Of a stretch of 25,646 nt of DNA, positions 16,719 to 25,227 are shown piece after piece. Made by a program: the position numbers and the translations under genes. The stretch is taken from the NCBI GenBank assembly GCA_016789295.1, contig JAEUQL010000002.1, positions 1 to 25,646 on the forward strand, in the 5' to 3' direction. The DNA is from Blastocatellia bacterium (GTDB lineage Bacteria; Acidobacteriota; Blastocatellia; Chloracidobacteriales; JADJPF01). Each line of letters begins with the position of its first letter. The stretch's first letter is position 1. Under the pieces are notes generated by a model. The model had not been told where the DNA came from, did not search any database, and worked only from the letters and a program-made list of their open reading frames with translations.

Positions 16719-18707
16719 CTACTTCTTCTCTTTTCCTTCATCTCCAAAGATCTGTGCAATAATCTCTTTGTAGACGACTATCTGCTTGTCAGTCTTCATC
16801 TTTTTCTTGACAGATTCTATGTAAGAGTTAAACGTCAAAGACCTTCTCTCTTCTAAAAGGCGTTCCTCAATCAATTTAGACTGGTCGTTATATTTGGTCA
16901 TGTCTGGGTCAGTGCGTTTTGTAACACCCAAAACCAAGTATTTACCATTATTTTCAAGAGGGTCCTTGATAACTTCGCCTTCTTTGACTGCAAGTAGTTT
17001 TGCAGTGAGATCTTTGCTAAAGCCGAACTCATCAAGCGACAGCCCTTCTTTAAAATCGTCTTTCGTGTAGCTCTTTAGATCTTCTTTCTCTATTGCAGCT
17101 TTCAAACTGTCTGCTTTAGCTGCTGAAGCAAGCAACTCTTTGGCTTTTTGGACAGTGAGGTCTTTTGCCTTTTCCTGTTTGTAACGTTTTTCAACTTTGC
17201 TTTTGACATCTTCAAAAGCAGCATCTTGTGGCTCACGTACTGAAACTAGTTGTGGGAGAGCAAATCCTCCTCTTATACCCACTTTTACACCTACTTCTCC
17301 AACCTTTTTAAGTGCTGTGACAGACTCTTCAAAAGAAGGATTGGTGCCTATCTCTGGCACATCGTCACCTTCTGAAAAGAATGGGGTTTGGCGAAGCACC
17401 TCTTCTGTCTTCATTGCTGTCTTCTGAGCAACTTCTGCAGCTACTGCCTTAATATCTTTGGTCTCTTTGAGCTTCTTGAGTGCCTCATCAGCTACTTCAG
17501 AAGCTTTCTTATAAGAGAGTCTGTTCCTTGCTGATGCAAGCAGAGCCTCTTTGGCTTCTTCAAAGGTCTTGTTTTTACGTTCTGTGACCTTGAGTATGTA
17601 GAAGTTGCTACCATCTCTGATAGGCTCACTTATATCGCCAGGCTGCATAGAGAATGCACGCTGAAGGTAACTTCCTGCTTTGGTAGCATCTTTACTGATC
17701 AAGCCAAGGTCGCCTCCCTTGTCTTTTGTAGCAGTGTCTTGAGAATTACCACGAGCCAGAGCTTCAAAATCTTCAGCCTTTGCGCCTGTGGTCCCGCGAG
17801 CGCGTGCAGCAAGTTCATTGGCTTTCTGTTCAGCTAATTCTTCATCTTTCGGAGTGAGTGCTTTAATAAGTATCTGACTGACTCTGACACCTGCAAGATG
17901 TTTGTTTGGATCAAAGTCTTTCTTGAGTTCATCGTCAGAGAGTTGAAGATTTTTGGCTACATTATCTTGGCTAACAAAGACATAATCGACTTTGCGTTGC
18001 TGTTTTTCAAATTTGAATTCGGACTTGTGAGAATCGAAGTAAGCCTTCAACTCGTCATCTGTTGTAGTAACCTTGTCTCTAAACTTTTCTGTGTCAAGTA
18101 TTCCATAGACAACGTTAAAGCTTGTATTCTCTTTGTTGAACTCTTCTTGCAGCTCTTGTGGAGAGACCTTGATGCTACTTGTTACAAAGCTACGTAGCTT
18201 CTCTTCTGCTATCAGTGCTTTCACACTGTCTTCATAATCTGTAATTGTTTGACCAGAGCGCTCTATCAATTTCTTATACTTGTCAAAACCTATCCACTTA
18301 CCATCTTGGCTAAACTGCTCTTTGATCTTTGCCCGCATCTCATCCTGTGTAGGTTCAAGGCCAAGCCTTGCAACTTCCATGGTGACAATTCTCTTGCGGA
18401 TCAAGCCCTCTAAAACAGTCTTATCCAAGCCCATTGCTTTCAAAGAAGCATAAGTGACGGGTCCACCACCACGGGAAAACATGTTCTGGTAAGCCTGCAT
18501 CATCATGTCTAGCCCTCTGGTATATTCTCCAGCAGTGATGTCATCTCCAGAAACTTTTGCAACCAATGTCTTCTCATCTATATTGCCTGCAATTCCTGTG
18601 CTGCGTGTTGGAGCATAGAAAGCAACCATTCCAATAACTACTATGGTTGAGACAAATATCCAGATAAGTTTTTGTGAATTTTTTCTTTGATGTAAAAACC
18701 TGAGCAT
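16719..18707 (-). CDS. membrane-anchored SurA/PpiD-type peptidyl-prolyl isomerase and chaperone
   Basis: 662 aa. A short cytoplasmic basic N-terminus and one membrane anchor (about 13-31) are followed by a SurA_N-like helical chaperone domain (about 45-200), a parvulin (PpiC-type) domain at about 272-377 with VSQILI, GGDLGLI and PGDISEPI, and a long charged helical C-terminal part with further SurA-like folding segments. The layout matches E. coli PpiD, a periplasmic chaperone at the Sec translocon that helps outer-membrane protein folding. A GGAGG lies 13 nt before the ATG, longer than usual, but no better in-frame start exists. It is probably the first gene of the run transcribed from the promoter at 18831-18859. 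I leave the symbol blank because orthology to ppiD is not proved. Confidence 0.88.
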   Translation of the reverse strand: MLRFLHQRKNSQKLIWIFVSTIVVIGMVAFYAPTRSTGIAGNIDEKTLVAKVSGDDITAGEYTRGLDMMMQAYQNMFSRGGGPVTYASLKAMGLDKTVLEGLIRKRIVTMEVARLGLEPTQDEMRAKIKEQFSQDGKWIGFDKYKKLIERSGQTITDYEDSVKALIAEEKLRSFVTSSIKVSPQELQEEFNKENTSFNVVYGILDTEKFRDKVTTTDDELKAYFDSHKSEFKFEKQQRKVDYVFVSQDNVAKNLQLSDDELKKDFDPNKHLAGVRVSQILIKALTPKDEELAEQKANELAARARGTTGAKAEDFEALARGNSQDTATKDKGGDLGLISKDATKAGSYLQRAFSMQPGDISEPIRDGSNFYILKVTERKNKTFEEAKEALLASARNRLSYKKASEVADEALKKLKETKDIKAVAAEVAQKTAMKTEEVLRQTPFFSEGDDVPEIGTNPSFEESVTALKKVGEVGVKVGIRGGFALPQLVSVREPQDAAFEDVKSKVEKRYKQEKAKDLTVQKAKELLASAAKADSLKAAIEKEDLKSYTKDDFKEGLSLDEFGFSKDLTAKLLAVKEGEVIKDPLENNGKYLVLGVTKRTDPDMTKYNDQSKLIEERLLEERRSLTFNSYIESVKKKMKTDKQIVVYKEIIAQIFGDEGKEKK

Positions 18708-18830
18708 CGAAGGAAACCTACCTCCATTATTGCGTCTACAAATCTGCTAAGTAGGTCGGTAACTTCTAAAGTGGTAAAAAGACTGTTGGGATGGTAATAG
18801 ACTCTTACTTAGCAATTAGGTAAAGCTTGC

Positions 18831-18859
18831 ATTTTAGATACTAGTAGAAAGATTTGCAA
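18831..18859 (-). promoter_or_regulatory. sigma-70-like promoter before the PpiD-type gene
   Basis: On the minus strand TTGCAA (18859-18854) is followed after exactly 17 nt by TAAAAT (18836-18831), matching the consensus at 4/6 and 5/6. Predicted start near 18824 gives a leader of about 115 nt. It lies just downstream of the terminator of the preceding receptor gene, where a promoter for the next operon is expected. It could drive the PpiD-type, methyltransferase, his and trp genes together. Confidence 0.55.
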
Positions 18860-18889
18860 TCTCTACCAGCAAAGATTTTGAGCAAAAGA

Positions 18890-18918
18890 AAAAGGAGGTC
18901 TAAGTTAGACCCCCTTTT
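18890..18918 (-). terminator. intrinsic terminator of the Oar-like receptor gene
   Basis: Arms 18890-18903 and 18905-18918 pair as a 14-bp stem with a single A-C mismatch (AAAAGG/CCTTTT and GGTCTAA/TTAGACC). The one-nucleotide centre means the loop opens by a few pairs. On the minus strand it is followed by a T-rich tract (TTTTTCTTTT). It begins about 25 nt after the receptor stop codon. Confidence 0.85.
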
Positions 18919-18943
18919 AGGTAACGTTTTTTGCAAACGTTTT

Positions 18944-21900
18944 TTAGAAGTTGAGGCGTAGTGCAAGCTGAATCACGCGAGGATTGCTGCTGAATACGCG
19001 CTCTGGACGGTTGAAGTCACGGCTGGTAACGGTATTGACTCTACCAACTGCTGTTGTGTTGATTGGGTTGGTACCGTTTACTGAACCTGGAACATACTGT
19101 GCGTGGTTGAATGCGTTGAAGAAGTCTGCACGGAACTGCATCTTGATCGTCTCTGTAATTGCAAAGTTCTTGAAGATCGAAATGTCAAAGTTCTCGATTG
19201 CAGGAAGTCTCAATGTGTTTCTTCCAGCATTTGCAAATGCACCAGGACCTGCCTGAATGTACTCTGCATTTGGATTTAAGGCTACATAAGCAACAGTGTT
19301 TGGATTGTTGAATGCAACCTGATTGCCATTTCTGTCTAGAGCAATGACTCCTGAAGCAGTGTTGCGAGCACCACTGCCATTTCTGATTGTGCGGTCGCCT
19401 GCAGCATCAAGGTTCAAGTTAGAATCAACACCACTAAGTGGGGTGGCATTCTTTCCTGACTCATATGTAGCTGTGGCGGCAACGCTGAATCCACCCAACA
19501 GAGACTTCATCAAGCGATTTGAGCTTCTGTTGAAGAATGGTAGATCATAGATACCAGAAACCACGAAGCGGTGGCGGCTATCCAGAGCTGAATTTGCCTT
19601 CTCTGCTTGGAAGTTCTGGAAATCTTGTGGACGGCGTGGTGAAAGTACTGTACTGAAGAGTTCTGCTGTACTGTCGTCGATCAAGTGGCTAAGTGTGTAA
19701 GCAAGGTTCAACGAAAGTCCTTGGCTGAATCTTCTTTGAAGAGAAGTAGAAAATCCTTGGTAATTGGAGTTTCCGTTTGAAGTAAATGCTACAAGGTTCT
19801 GAGCATTGAATCCTGCAGCACCAAACTCATTACCGAACACTGGACGAGAAGTAAGGTCTCTAAGTGACAATGTCAGATTTCTAAGATCTGCCACTGATGG
19901 AGTAGACAAAAATGTTGGCAATGAAGCATTTTGTGTCACACGAGGAATGGCATTGATACGGTTTTGTGTAATCAATCTCACGCCTCTGGTTCCAAGGTAG
20001 CGGAACTCAACTGACCAATCATTAAGGAACTGACGTTGATAGGCCAATGTGTAAGTGATTGAGTATGGAACCTGTTGATCAGGAATAAATGAAGATGTAA
20101 GCGATCTAAGTGTTCTTGGATCGTTTGGTATTGGATTTGGTGTTGGAGGAATACCACCATTTGCAAGGAAGTTTGGAATGTCTACAGTTGTGTCCACATT
20201 TCTTGTCTGGTTGAACTGTGGTGGCAATGAAAGAATGTAGAGATTGTCAAAAATGTAGTCATAACCAATAGAGAACCCTGCACGGATGGAACTCTGTCCA
20301 TTTTCACTACCAAAGAGGAATTTGGTAATTTTGTTCTTTCCACCATTTGGAGCATATGCTAGACCAATCTTTGGAGCAAAGTTGTTAAGCTCTGCTTCTG
20401 GCTCACGGAACTCGATCAAGCCAGGTACGGATGCTGCACTGTTGAGTGCTTGTTGTCTAGCACCAAATGGCAACTGCTGATACTCATAGCGTAGACCATA
20501 GTTGAGTGTCAGATTTGGAGTGATTCTCCAGTCATCCTGACCATAGAAATAGAGAAGTGTCTGGTTTCCAAAGTATGGAGAGGTACCTACTGTACGCTCT
20601 GCAATAAAGTCTGGATTGAGATCGCGAAGGAAGCGATCTGTGGACTGGTACTGATAGTCACCACGCTGACGTTGTACGAAAGACTGTGGAGAGATCAGAC
20701 GACGGCCATCAAAACCAAACTTGAATGAGTGGTTACCTCGTGTGTAAGAAACATTCTGTACAAGCTGGTAATTGTTCTCAATACCAAACTGTGGAGCAAC
20801 ACCATTTGGACCTATATCGAGAGCAAGATCAAGTAGTCCAATGTTTGGGAACTGATCAAGTCCTGGGAACTGGATGTTTGGTGTAACCAAACGGTTCTCG
20901 TTACGTCTAAATGCAAAACGAGTTTCAGTTGTCAGGTTTGGATTGAAACTATGGAGGAATGTATAAGAGAACAGTCTTCCATTAGTTGGTGTGTTTGTAA
21001 AGAATGCAGGTAGGTTTGCACCAGTGTCTACTGCACGAATGCGGTCAAAGATAAATCTGGTGCGGTGCTGTGACTTCTCGCTCTGATTGAAGTCAAAGTT
21101 GAGAACAAAGTTTCTCTGATTCGAAAATGATGGAGCATCAAAGAAGATGTTTCCTACAGGTACATTGAGTGTTCTACCACCATCTGTCACCTGTATATTT
21201 CCAATAGCACTTGGAGAAACAGGAACAAATTGTCTGAAAATGGCAAAATTGTTCTGTGAAAGACCTCTCAAAGTGCTCAAGACAGCAATACCTTCTGCAG
21301 TTGGTGCAGTAAGTCCACCTGGAGCAGAAGCAGCACCGGTCTGCTGACCTTCATAAGAAGTGAAGAAGAAGAGCTTATCTTTGACTATTGGGCCACCCAC
21401 GTTGCCACCATAGCGGCTGAAGTCTGAACGTGGAAGGAATGAAAGATTTGGATTACTTCTTACAGCAGATCTCTCACGAACTACACCAGCATTCTTCTGA
21501 AGTGTGTCCAAAGCATTGAGGAAACGATTCTGGAAGAATGAATAAGCAGTACCGTGATACTCGTTTGTACCACTCTTGGTCACAGTGATGAACTGACCAC
21601 CGTTTGAACGGCCAAACTCTGCAGAGAACTGATTAGCCAAGAGTGTGAACTCTGAAACTGTCTCAGGAGAGATGTAGATCTGTGGACCGGTAACAGACTT
21701 ATCGTTGTTGTCAATGCCATCAACGGTAAAGTTGTTGTTGCGTGGTCTCTGACCACCTATAGATCCACCACTTCCTACACCAACGCCACCACCGCTTGAT
21801 ACGTTAGGGGCGATAAGTGCCAAGTTGTAGATACCACCACCTGCTGCAGTCTGAGCAAGCTCTACAGTTTGACGAGAATCAAAACTCTTTGAAAGAGTTG

Positions 21901-22339
21901 TTGTTGTAGTTTCAACAAGTTCTGAACCACTTGCAGAGACTTCTACAATCTCGCCTGCTCCACCAACACTCAATGTCGTTGGAACGTCAGTAGTCTGGTT
22001 CAGATCAACCTTAACACCTGTTAACGCCAAGGTTTTGAAACCATCTGCTTCTACGTTTACTTGATATTCACCGGGAAGCAGGTTGTTAAACTGATAAACA
22101 CCATCACCACTACTTTGAGTTGTAAATGATGTATTGGTTCTCTTGTCAGATATTGTCACTTTTGCGCCTGCAACAACGGCTCCAGTCTCGTCTTTTACGA
22201 CACCACGAACGTTTCCGAATGTGGCTTGGGCATATGCAGAAGCACCAACAGCTACAAGAATAGCCAACACCATCATTAGCCTCAAAGACTGGCTAAGTGC
22301 GCTATGGATAGATTTTGCTAGGGCCGAATCCCAACGCAT
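18944..22339 (-). CDS. Oar-like TonB-dependent outer-membrane receptor with carboxypeptidase-regulatory-like domain
   Basis: 1131 aa. The signal peptide has a hydrophobic core at about 20-33 and likely cleavage after AYA at 37. A carboxypeptidase-regulatory-like (Cna_B fold) domain covers about 42-125 (GNVRGVVKDETGAVVAGAKV). A plug domain follows (about 140-300; VDGIDNND, TKSGTNEYHG), then a long beta barrel ending in a C-terminal aromatic strand (QLALRLNF) of the kind read by the BAM machinery. No obvious TonB box was picked out. These oversized receptors are strongly expanded in Acidobacteriota and are thought to import or secrete large substrates. The start at 22339 has AGGAG 9 nt upstream, and the gene is monocistronic with its own terminator. 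The ligand is unknown. Confidence 0.9.
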   Translation of the reverse strand: MRWDSALAKSIHSALSQSLRLMMVLAILVAVGASAYAQATFGNVRGVVKDETGAVVAGAKVTISDKRTNTSFTTQSSGDGVYQFNNLLPGEYQVNVEADGFKTLALTGVKVDLNQTTDVPTTLSVGGAGEIVEVSASGSELVETTTTTLSKSFDSRQTVELAQTAAGGGIYNLALIAPNVSSGGGVGVGSGGSIGGQRPRNNNFTVDGIDNNDKSVTGPQIYISPETVSEFTLLANQFSAEFGRSNGGQFITVTKSGTNEYHGTAYSFFQNRFLNALDTLQKNAGVVRERSAVRSNPNLSFLPRSDFSRYGGNVGGPIVKDKLFFFTSYEGQQTGAASAPGGLTAPTAEGIAVLSTLRGLSQNNFAIFRQFVPVSPSAIGNIQVTDGGRTLNVPVGNIFFDAPSFSNQRNFVLNFDFNQSEKSQHRTRFIFDRIRAVDTGANLPAFFTNTPTNGRLFSYTFLHSFNPNLTTETRFAFRRNENRLVTPNIQFPGLDQFPNIGLLDLALDIGPNGVAPQFGIENNYQLVQNVSYTRGNHSFKFGFDGRRLISPQSFVQRQRGDYQYQSTDRFLRDLNPDFIAERTVGTSPYFGNQTLLYFYGQDDWRITPNLTLNYGLRYEYQQLPFGARQQALNSAASVPGLIEFREPEAELNNFAPKIGLAYAPNGGKNKITKFLFGSENGQSSIRAGFSIGYDYIFDNLYILSLPPQFNQTRNVDTTVDIPNFLANGGIPPTPNPIPNDPRTLRSLTSSFIPDQQVPYSITYTLAYQRQFLNDWSVEFRYLGTRGVRLITQNRINAIPRVTQNASLPTFLSTPSVADLRNLTLSLRDLTSRPVFGNEFGAAGFNAQNLVAFTSNGNSNYQGFSTSLQRRFSQGLSLNLAYTLSHLIDDSTAELFSTVLSPRRPQDFQNFQAEKANSALDSRHRFVVSGIYDLPFFNRSSNRLMKSLLGGFSVAATATYESGKNATPLSGVDSNLNLDAAGDRTIRNGSGARNTASGVIALDRNGNQVAFNNPNTVAYVALNPNAEYIQAGPGAFANAGRNTLRLPAIENFDISIFKNFAITETIKMQFRADFFNAFNHAQYVPGSVNGTNPINTTAVGRVNTVTSRDFNRPERVFSSNPRVIQLALRLNF

Positions 22340-22425
22340 ATTTCTTTTCTCCTGACGTCTTTTGATGGTTATTTTAGGGCTAACGACTTTCCTTTTAATC
22401 TTAATAGAAGAAAACCCTATATAAT

Positions 22426-22455
22426 TAAGAGCTTCTAATCTAAGAGCTTTTGATT
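22426..22455. repeat. tandem 15-bp imperfect direct repeat in the receptor promoter region
   Basis: TAAGAGCTTCTAATC (22426-22440) is followed immediately by TAAGAGCTTTTGATT (22441-22455), identical at 12 of 15 positions. It lies about 85-115 bp upstream of the receptor start and just upstream, in the minus-strand sense, of the TATATA. It could be a pair of operator half-sites on one face of the helix. Confidence 0.5.
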
Positions 22456-22649
22456 TTTTGCGTTACGGAAAATGCATCTTTTTAGAAAGTCTTGACAATC
22501 AGTTTCTTTAGGCAACTTTCATACCAAAACCTAATAAAAGATATTGTTGAGTAAAAAAGATCCCTTTTATTCAATTGATAACTAACTAGTTAAATCTCCA
22601 CTTAGGTCTAAAAGTTCGATAGAAGCTTACTCACTCATTCCACTCATAA

Positions 22650-22665
22650 ATCCATGAATATGGAT
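22650..22665. other. 6-bp inverted repeat after the ABC ATPase gene
   Basis: ATCCAT-GAAT-ATGGAT forms a 6-bp stem with a 4-nt loop, 72 bp past the ABC stop. There is no clear U-tract on the minus strand. Confidence 0.35.
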
Positions 22666-22693
22666 ATCAAGTTTAGATATTCGTATTCGCAGT

Positions 22694-22718
22694 GGCTCTG
22701 GTGTAGCTACACACAGCC
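22694..22718. other. palindrome GTGTAGCTACAC within a longer hairpin after the ABC ATPase gene
   Basis: The perfect 12-bp palindrome at 22701-22712 is bracketed by GGCT (22694-22697) and AGCC (22715-22718), giving an interrupted stem. It starts 18 bp after the ABC stop. It lacks the U-tract of an intrinsic terminator, so it is either a transcript 3'-end stabiliser or a protein-binding palindrome. Confidence 0.45.
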
Positions 22719-22736
22719 AAAAGACAAGTAGAGATT

Positions 22737-24278
22737 CTAATCTTCTGAAGTTCTGGAAGCTTTTTTACCGCCAGTCATTAACAACCCTATCTCTTGTTGT
22801 GATACTTTATCTGGGAAGACTATGTCAACCATCTCCCCTTCGTAAATTACTCCTACTCGATCACTCAAAGAGAGTACTTCTTCTAACTCAGCCGACACAA
22901 GCAGTATGGCAGCACCTGAAGCTTTAAGCTCCAGAAGCTTCTTGTAGATAAACTCTATTGCGCCAATGTCTACTCCTCGTGTTGGCTGTGAAGCTATCAG
23001 AAACTTTGGACTGAGCGAAAACTCTCTGGCAATGATGAATTTCTGCTGATTGCCACCCGACAGTCCTCTTGCAGATAGGTTTGGATCGGTTGGTCGTACA
23101 TCGAAATCCTCTATCAACTTTCTTGTATGCTCCTCTATTTTCTTGCTATCAAGCAGTGGCCAACCAAATTCACCTTGCAATCCAAGTATAGAGTTTTCCA
23201 AAAGAGGCGATTCTAACAGCAAACCTCTTTTATGTCTATCTTCAGGGATATGTCCAATCCTTAAATCTTTCGCCTGTCTGGAACTGTAATGAGATGGAAA
23301 GTCTTTTCCGTAAAGAGCAACTCGTCCTGTAGAAGGTTTAGTAAGCCCTGCAAGTAGCTCAACTAGTTCTGTTTGGCCATTGCCTTCGACACCAGCAATA
23401 CCAAAAATTTCACCTGTAAAGATCTCAAAAGTGATCTCTTTTAAGCTGTAGCGTTCTGGTGTCTTTGCTTTCAAGGTCACCCCTTTTACAGAAAGAGCCA
23501 CCTGTTTTTCACCCGAAAATCTGTACTCACCCTTATCTACCCTTAAAAGTACATCTCTACCCACCATCATCCTTGCAAGCTCTTCTGCGTTGGTCTTTTT
23601 GGTCTCAACCTCACCAACAACTTTCCCCATTCTCATTACTGTTACTTTTTCTGAAATGGCTAAAACCTCAGCCAGTTTGTGTGTGATGATGATTATGGTT
23701 TTGCCTTGATCGCGCAGTGTGCGAAGAATTTGAAAGAACTCTTCTGTCTCTTGTGGTGTAAGTACTGCTGTTGGTTCATCCAAGATTAAGATCTCTGCTC
23801 CACGGTAGAGAGTTTTCAGAATCTCGACACGCTGTTGTTGTCCAACAGAGAGTGTTTCAATCTTTGCTTCAGGGTCTATCTTCAGTCCATATTGTCTAGA
23901 AAGCTCTTCTATTCTTTTTTTTGCTTGCTTGTAGTTTATTACTCCGTTCGATAATGGTTCACAGCCAAGAATGATATTTTCAGTCACTGATAGAGGCTCA
24001 GCCAACATAAAGTGTTGATGCACCATGCCGAGACCCAGCCTTATTGCGTCTTGACTAGAAGATATATGCTGCAAGCTTCCATTTATGACTATCTCACCCT
24101 CATCTGCACGATAGAAGCCATAGAGGATGTTCATAGCTGTACTCTTTCCAGCACCATTTTCTCCTATCACAGCATGTATTGAGCCAGTTTTAATCTTTAT
24201 ATTGACGCTTTCATTGGCTCTAACAGCTCCAAATCGCTTGGTAATACCTTTCATCTCCACTGCAAACTCGGCAGCCAT
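22737..24278 (-). CDS. ABC transporter double-ATPase subunit, sugar/purine-nucleoside type (YufO/NupO, RbsA-like)
   Basis: A 513-aa protein with two fused nucleotide-binding domains. NBD1 has Walker A GENGAGKST (39-47), signature LSVGQQQR (143-150) and Walker B ILILDEPTAV (163-172). NBD2 (from about 255) has a degenerate Walker A (GVEGNGQTEL), signature LSGGNQQK and Walker B FLIASQPTRGVD, the asymmetry normal for this family. Family members power uptake of nucleosides or simple sugars together with two permeases and a lipoprotein binding protein. None of these partners is in the window: the next gene downstream is the outer-membrane receptor and the gene upstream is bshB1. AAGGAG lies 6 nt before the ATG. 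It is 27 bp from bshB1, so the two are probably cotranscribed. Confidence 0.92.
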   Translation of the reverse strand: MAAEFAVEMKGITKRFGAVRANESVNIKIKTGSIHAVIGENGAGKSTAMNILYGFYRADEGEIVINGSLQHISSSQDAIRLGLGMVHQHFMLAEPLSVTENIILGCEPLSNGVINYKQAKKRIEELSRQYGLKIDPEAKIETLSVGQQQRVEILKTLYRGAEILILDEPTAVLTPQETEEFFQILRTLRDQGKTIIIITHKLAEVLAISEKVTVMRMGKVVGEVETKKTNAEELARMMVGRDVLLRVDKGEYRFSGEKQVALSVKGVTLKAKTPERYSLKEITFEIFTGEIFGIAGVEGNGQTELVELLAGLTKPSTGRVALYGKDFPSHYSSRQAKDLRIGHIPEDRHKRGLLLESPLLENSILGLQGEFGWPLLDSKKIEEHTRKLIEDFDVRPTDPNLSARGLSGGNQQKFIIAREFSLSPKFLIASQPTRGVDIGAIEFIYKKLLELKASGAAILLVSAELEEVLSLSDRVGVIYEGEMVDIVFPDKVSQQEIGLLMTGGKKASRTSED

Positions 24279-24305
24279 TGCTGTCTCCTTAAAAAAATAG
24301 AAGCA

Positions 24306-25052
24306 TTAAGAATACATATTCATAGATTTTGTTAGTAGTTCTACAGGATCTGCAACATTTAATGCCTCTCTGACTAGAAAAGCTTCTGCGTGCTCCACAT
24401 CTATTAGAGAACCAAAGTAACGTTGTCCAACTTCTACTTTAGCAAGGAAGTTACTTTTGCTCAGATAAGTCTCTGGTTCCTTGTTTGTAGGGTTGTGTAG
24501 CTGAGATTTGTAGCAGAGTATTGCCTGCCGTTTCCTCTCTGCAAACTCACTTATATCAACCAGAAATGTAGCTACTACAGTGCGTGGAAACATAAAATGT
24601 GCAACAGTTGAAGGTCTATGTCTTGGTTGCCCTGTTTCTTGATCATACTTTGCCAACCCCGCAAGATGGGCTGCCTGACGAACTATCTGTGCAGTCTGCA
24701 CGTGGTCGGGGTGTGGATCTTCCCAATAATGTGTAAAGATTATCTTTGGCTGAAACTTTCTAATAATTCTCACCATTAAAACTCTTGATTGCTCATTGCA
24801 CCATATATTACTGTCTGGAAGAGCTAGATTGTCCCTAGCAGTTAATCCCATAACTTTTTTAGCTTCTGCAGCCTCTAAAAGTCTAGTTTCTGCATTGCCG
24901 CGTGTTCCACCTTCGCCACGTGCCATATCGACAACCGCAGTTTTATAACCTAAAGAAGAAAGTTTTATGAGTGTTCCACCTACTGCAAGTTCTACATCAT
25001 CTGGATGTGCTCCCACTGCAAGCACATCTACTGGACAAGTATCAATCTGCAT
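24306..25052 (-). CDS. bshB1: N-acetylglucosaminyl-malate deacetylase of bacillithiol synthesis (PIG-L family)
   Basis: A 248-aa zinc-dependent deacetylase. AHPDD (15-19) and HPDH (114-117) supply the metal ligands and catalytic acid. The stretches VDMARGEGGTRG, LALPDS, AILCYKSQLHNP and NKEPETYLS match the BshB1 subgroup rather than generic PIG-L proteins. BshB1 removes acetate from GlcNAc-malate, after which BshC adds cysteine to give bacillithiol; bshA and bshC are not in the window. Longer starts exist at 25064 (TTG) and 25058 (ATG). Only the ATG at 25052 has GGAG at proper spacing (6 nt); in the ATG at 25058 the GGAG would touch the start. It heads the bshB1-ABC pair and diverges from the DsbD-like gene. 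Confidence 0.9.
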   Translation of the reverse strand: MQIDTCPVDVLAVGAHPDDVELAVGGTLIKLSSLGYKTAVVDMARGEGGTRGNAETRLLEAAEAKKVMGLTARDNLALPDSNIWCNEQSRVLMVRIIRKFQPKIIFTHYWEDPHPDHVQTAQIVRQAAHLAGLAKYDQETGQPRHRPSTVAHFMFPRTVVATFLVDISEFAERKRQAILCYKSQLHNPTNKEPETYLSKSNFLAKVEVGQRYFGSLIDVEHAEAFLVREALNVADPVELLTKSMNMYS

Positions 25053-25096
25053 AGCCATCTCCAAAAATCTCTAGTTTGTAGAACAAATCTTGACAT

Positions 25097-25119
25097 CCCC
25101 CTGGTTTTGAAAAAGGGGG
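25097..25119. other. CCCCCT...AGGGGG inverted repeat in the divergent intergenic region
   Basis: CCCCCT (25097-25102) pairs with AGGGGG (25114-25119) around an 11-nt centre containing TTTT and AAAA. It is an isolated GC-rich stem in AT-rich DNA. It could be a REP-like or MITE-relic palindrome, or a hairpin in the bshB1 leader, about 45 nt upstream of that start. Confidence 0.4.
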
Positions 25120-25155
25120 ACTGCTCCAGACATAAAAGTGAAGTTGGAAAGCTCT

Positions 25156-25167
25156 CAGTTAGAACTG
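25156..25167. promoter_or_regulatory. CAGTT-AG-AACTG palindrome, candidate operator
   Basis: A perfect 5+5 inverted repeat with a 2-nt centre, 28 bp upstream of the plus-strand TTGACA. Its size suits a dimeric repressor, but its short length means chance cannot be excluded. Confidence 0.25.
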
Positions 25168-25194
25168 CTAGTGAAAAAGTCTCACTCACACAGA

Positions 25195-25223
25195 TTGACA
25201 ACAGAGAGTATCATCAACATTAA
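25195..25223 (+). promoter_or_regulatory. candidate promoter of the DsbD-like gene
   Basis: A perfect TTGACA at 25195-25200 is followed after 17 nt by CATTAA (25218-25223), a poor -10 within an AT-rich stretch; TAATTA at 25221-25226 is an alternative. Transcription from here would begin near 25230, at the first leader hairpin. Confidence 0.4.
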
Positions 25224-25227
25224 TTAT

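Larger units (their letters stand above)
22340..22736. other. 397-bp non-coding gap upstream of the receptor gene
   Basis: I see no credible coding frame here on either strand. It is AT-rich and holds the likely promoter of the receptor gene (a TATATA at 22418-22423 but no convincing -35), a tandem 15-bp repeat, and two inverted repeats on the ABC-gene side. A TTGACA on the plus strand at 22492-22497 lacks a matching -10 and serves no plus-strand gene. Confidence 0.5.

Noticed and set aside
18921..18947. ACGTTTTTTGCAAACGTTTTTT as a second terminator
   Set aside because: It overlaps the end of the receptor gene. The pairing is only a short AACGTT self-palindrome, while the hairpin at 18890-18918 explains termination better.
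22492..22514. Plus-strand TTGACA as a promoter in the receptor upstream gap
   Set aside because: No -10 at suitable spacing and no plus-strand gene downstream.
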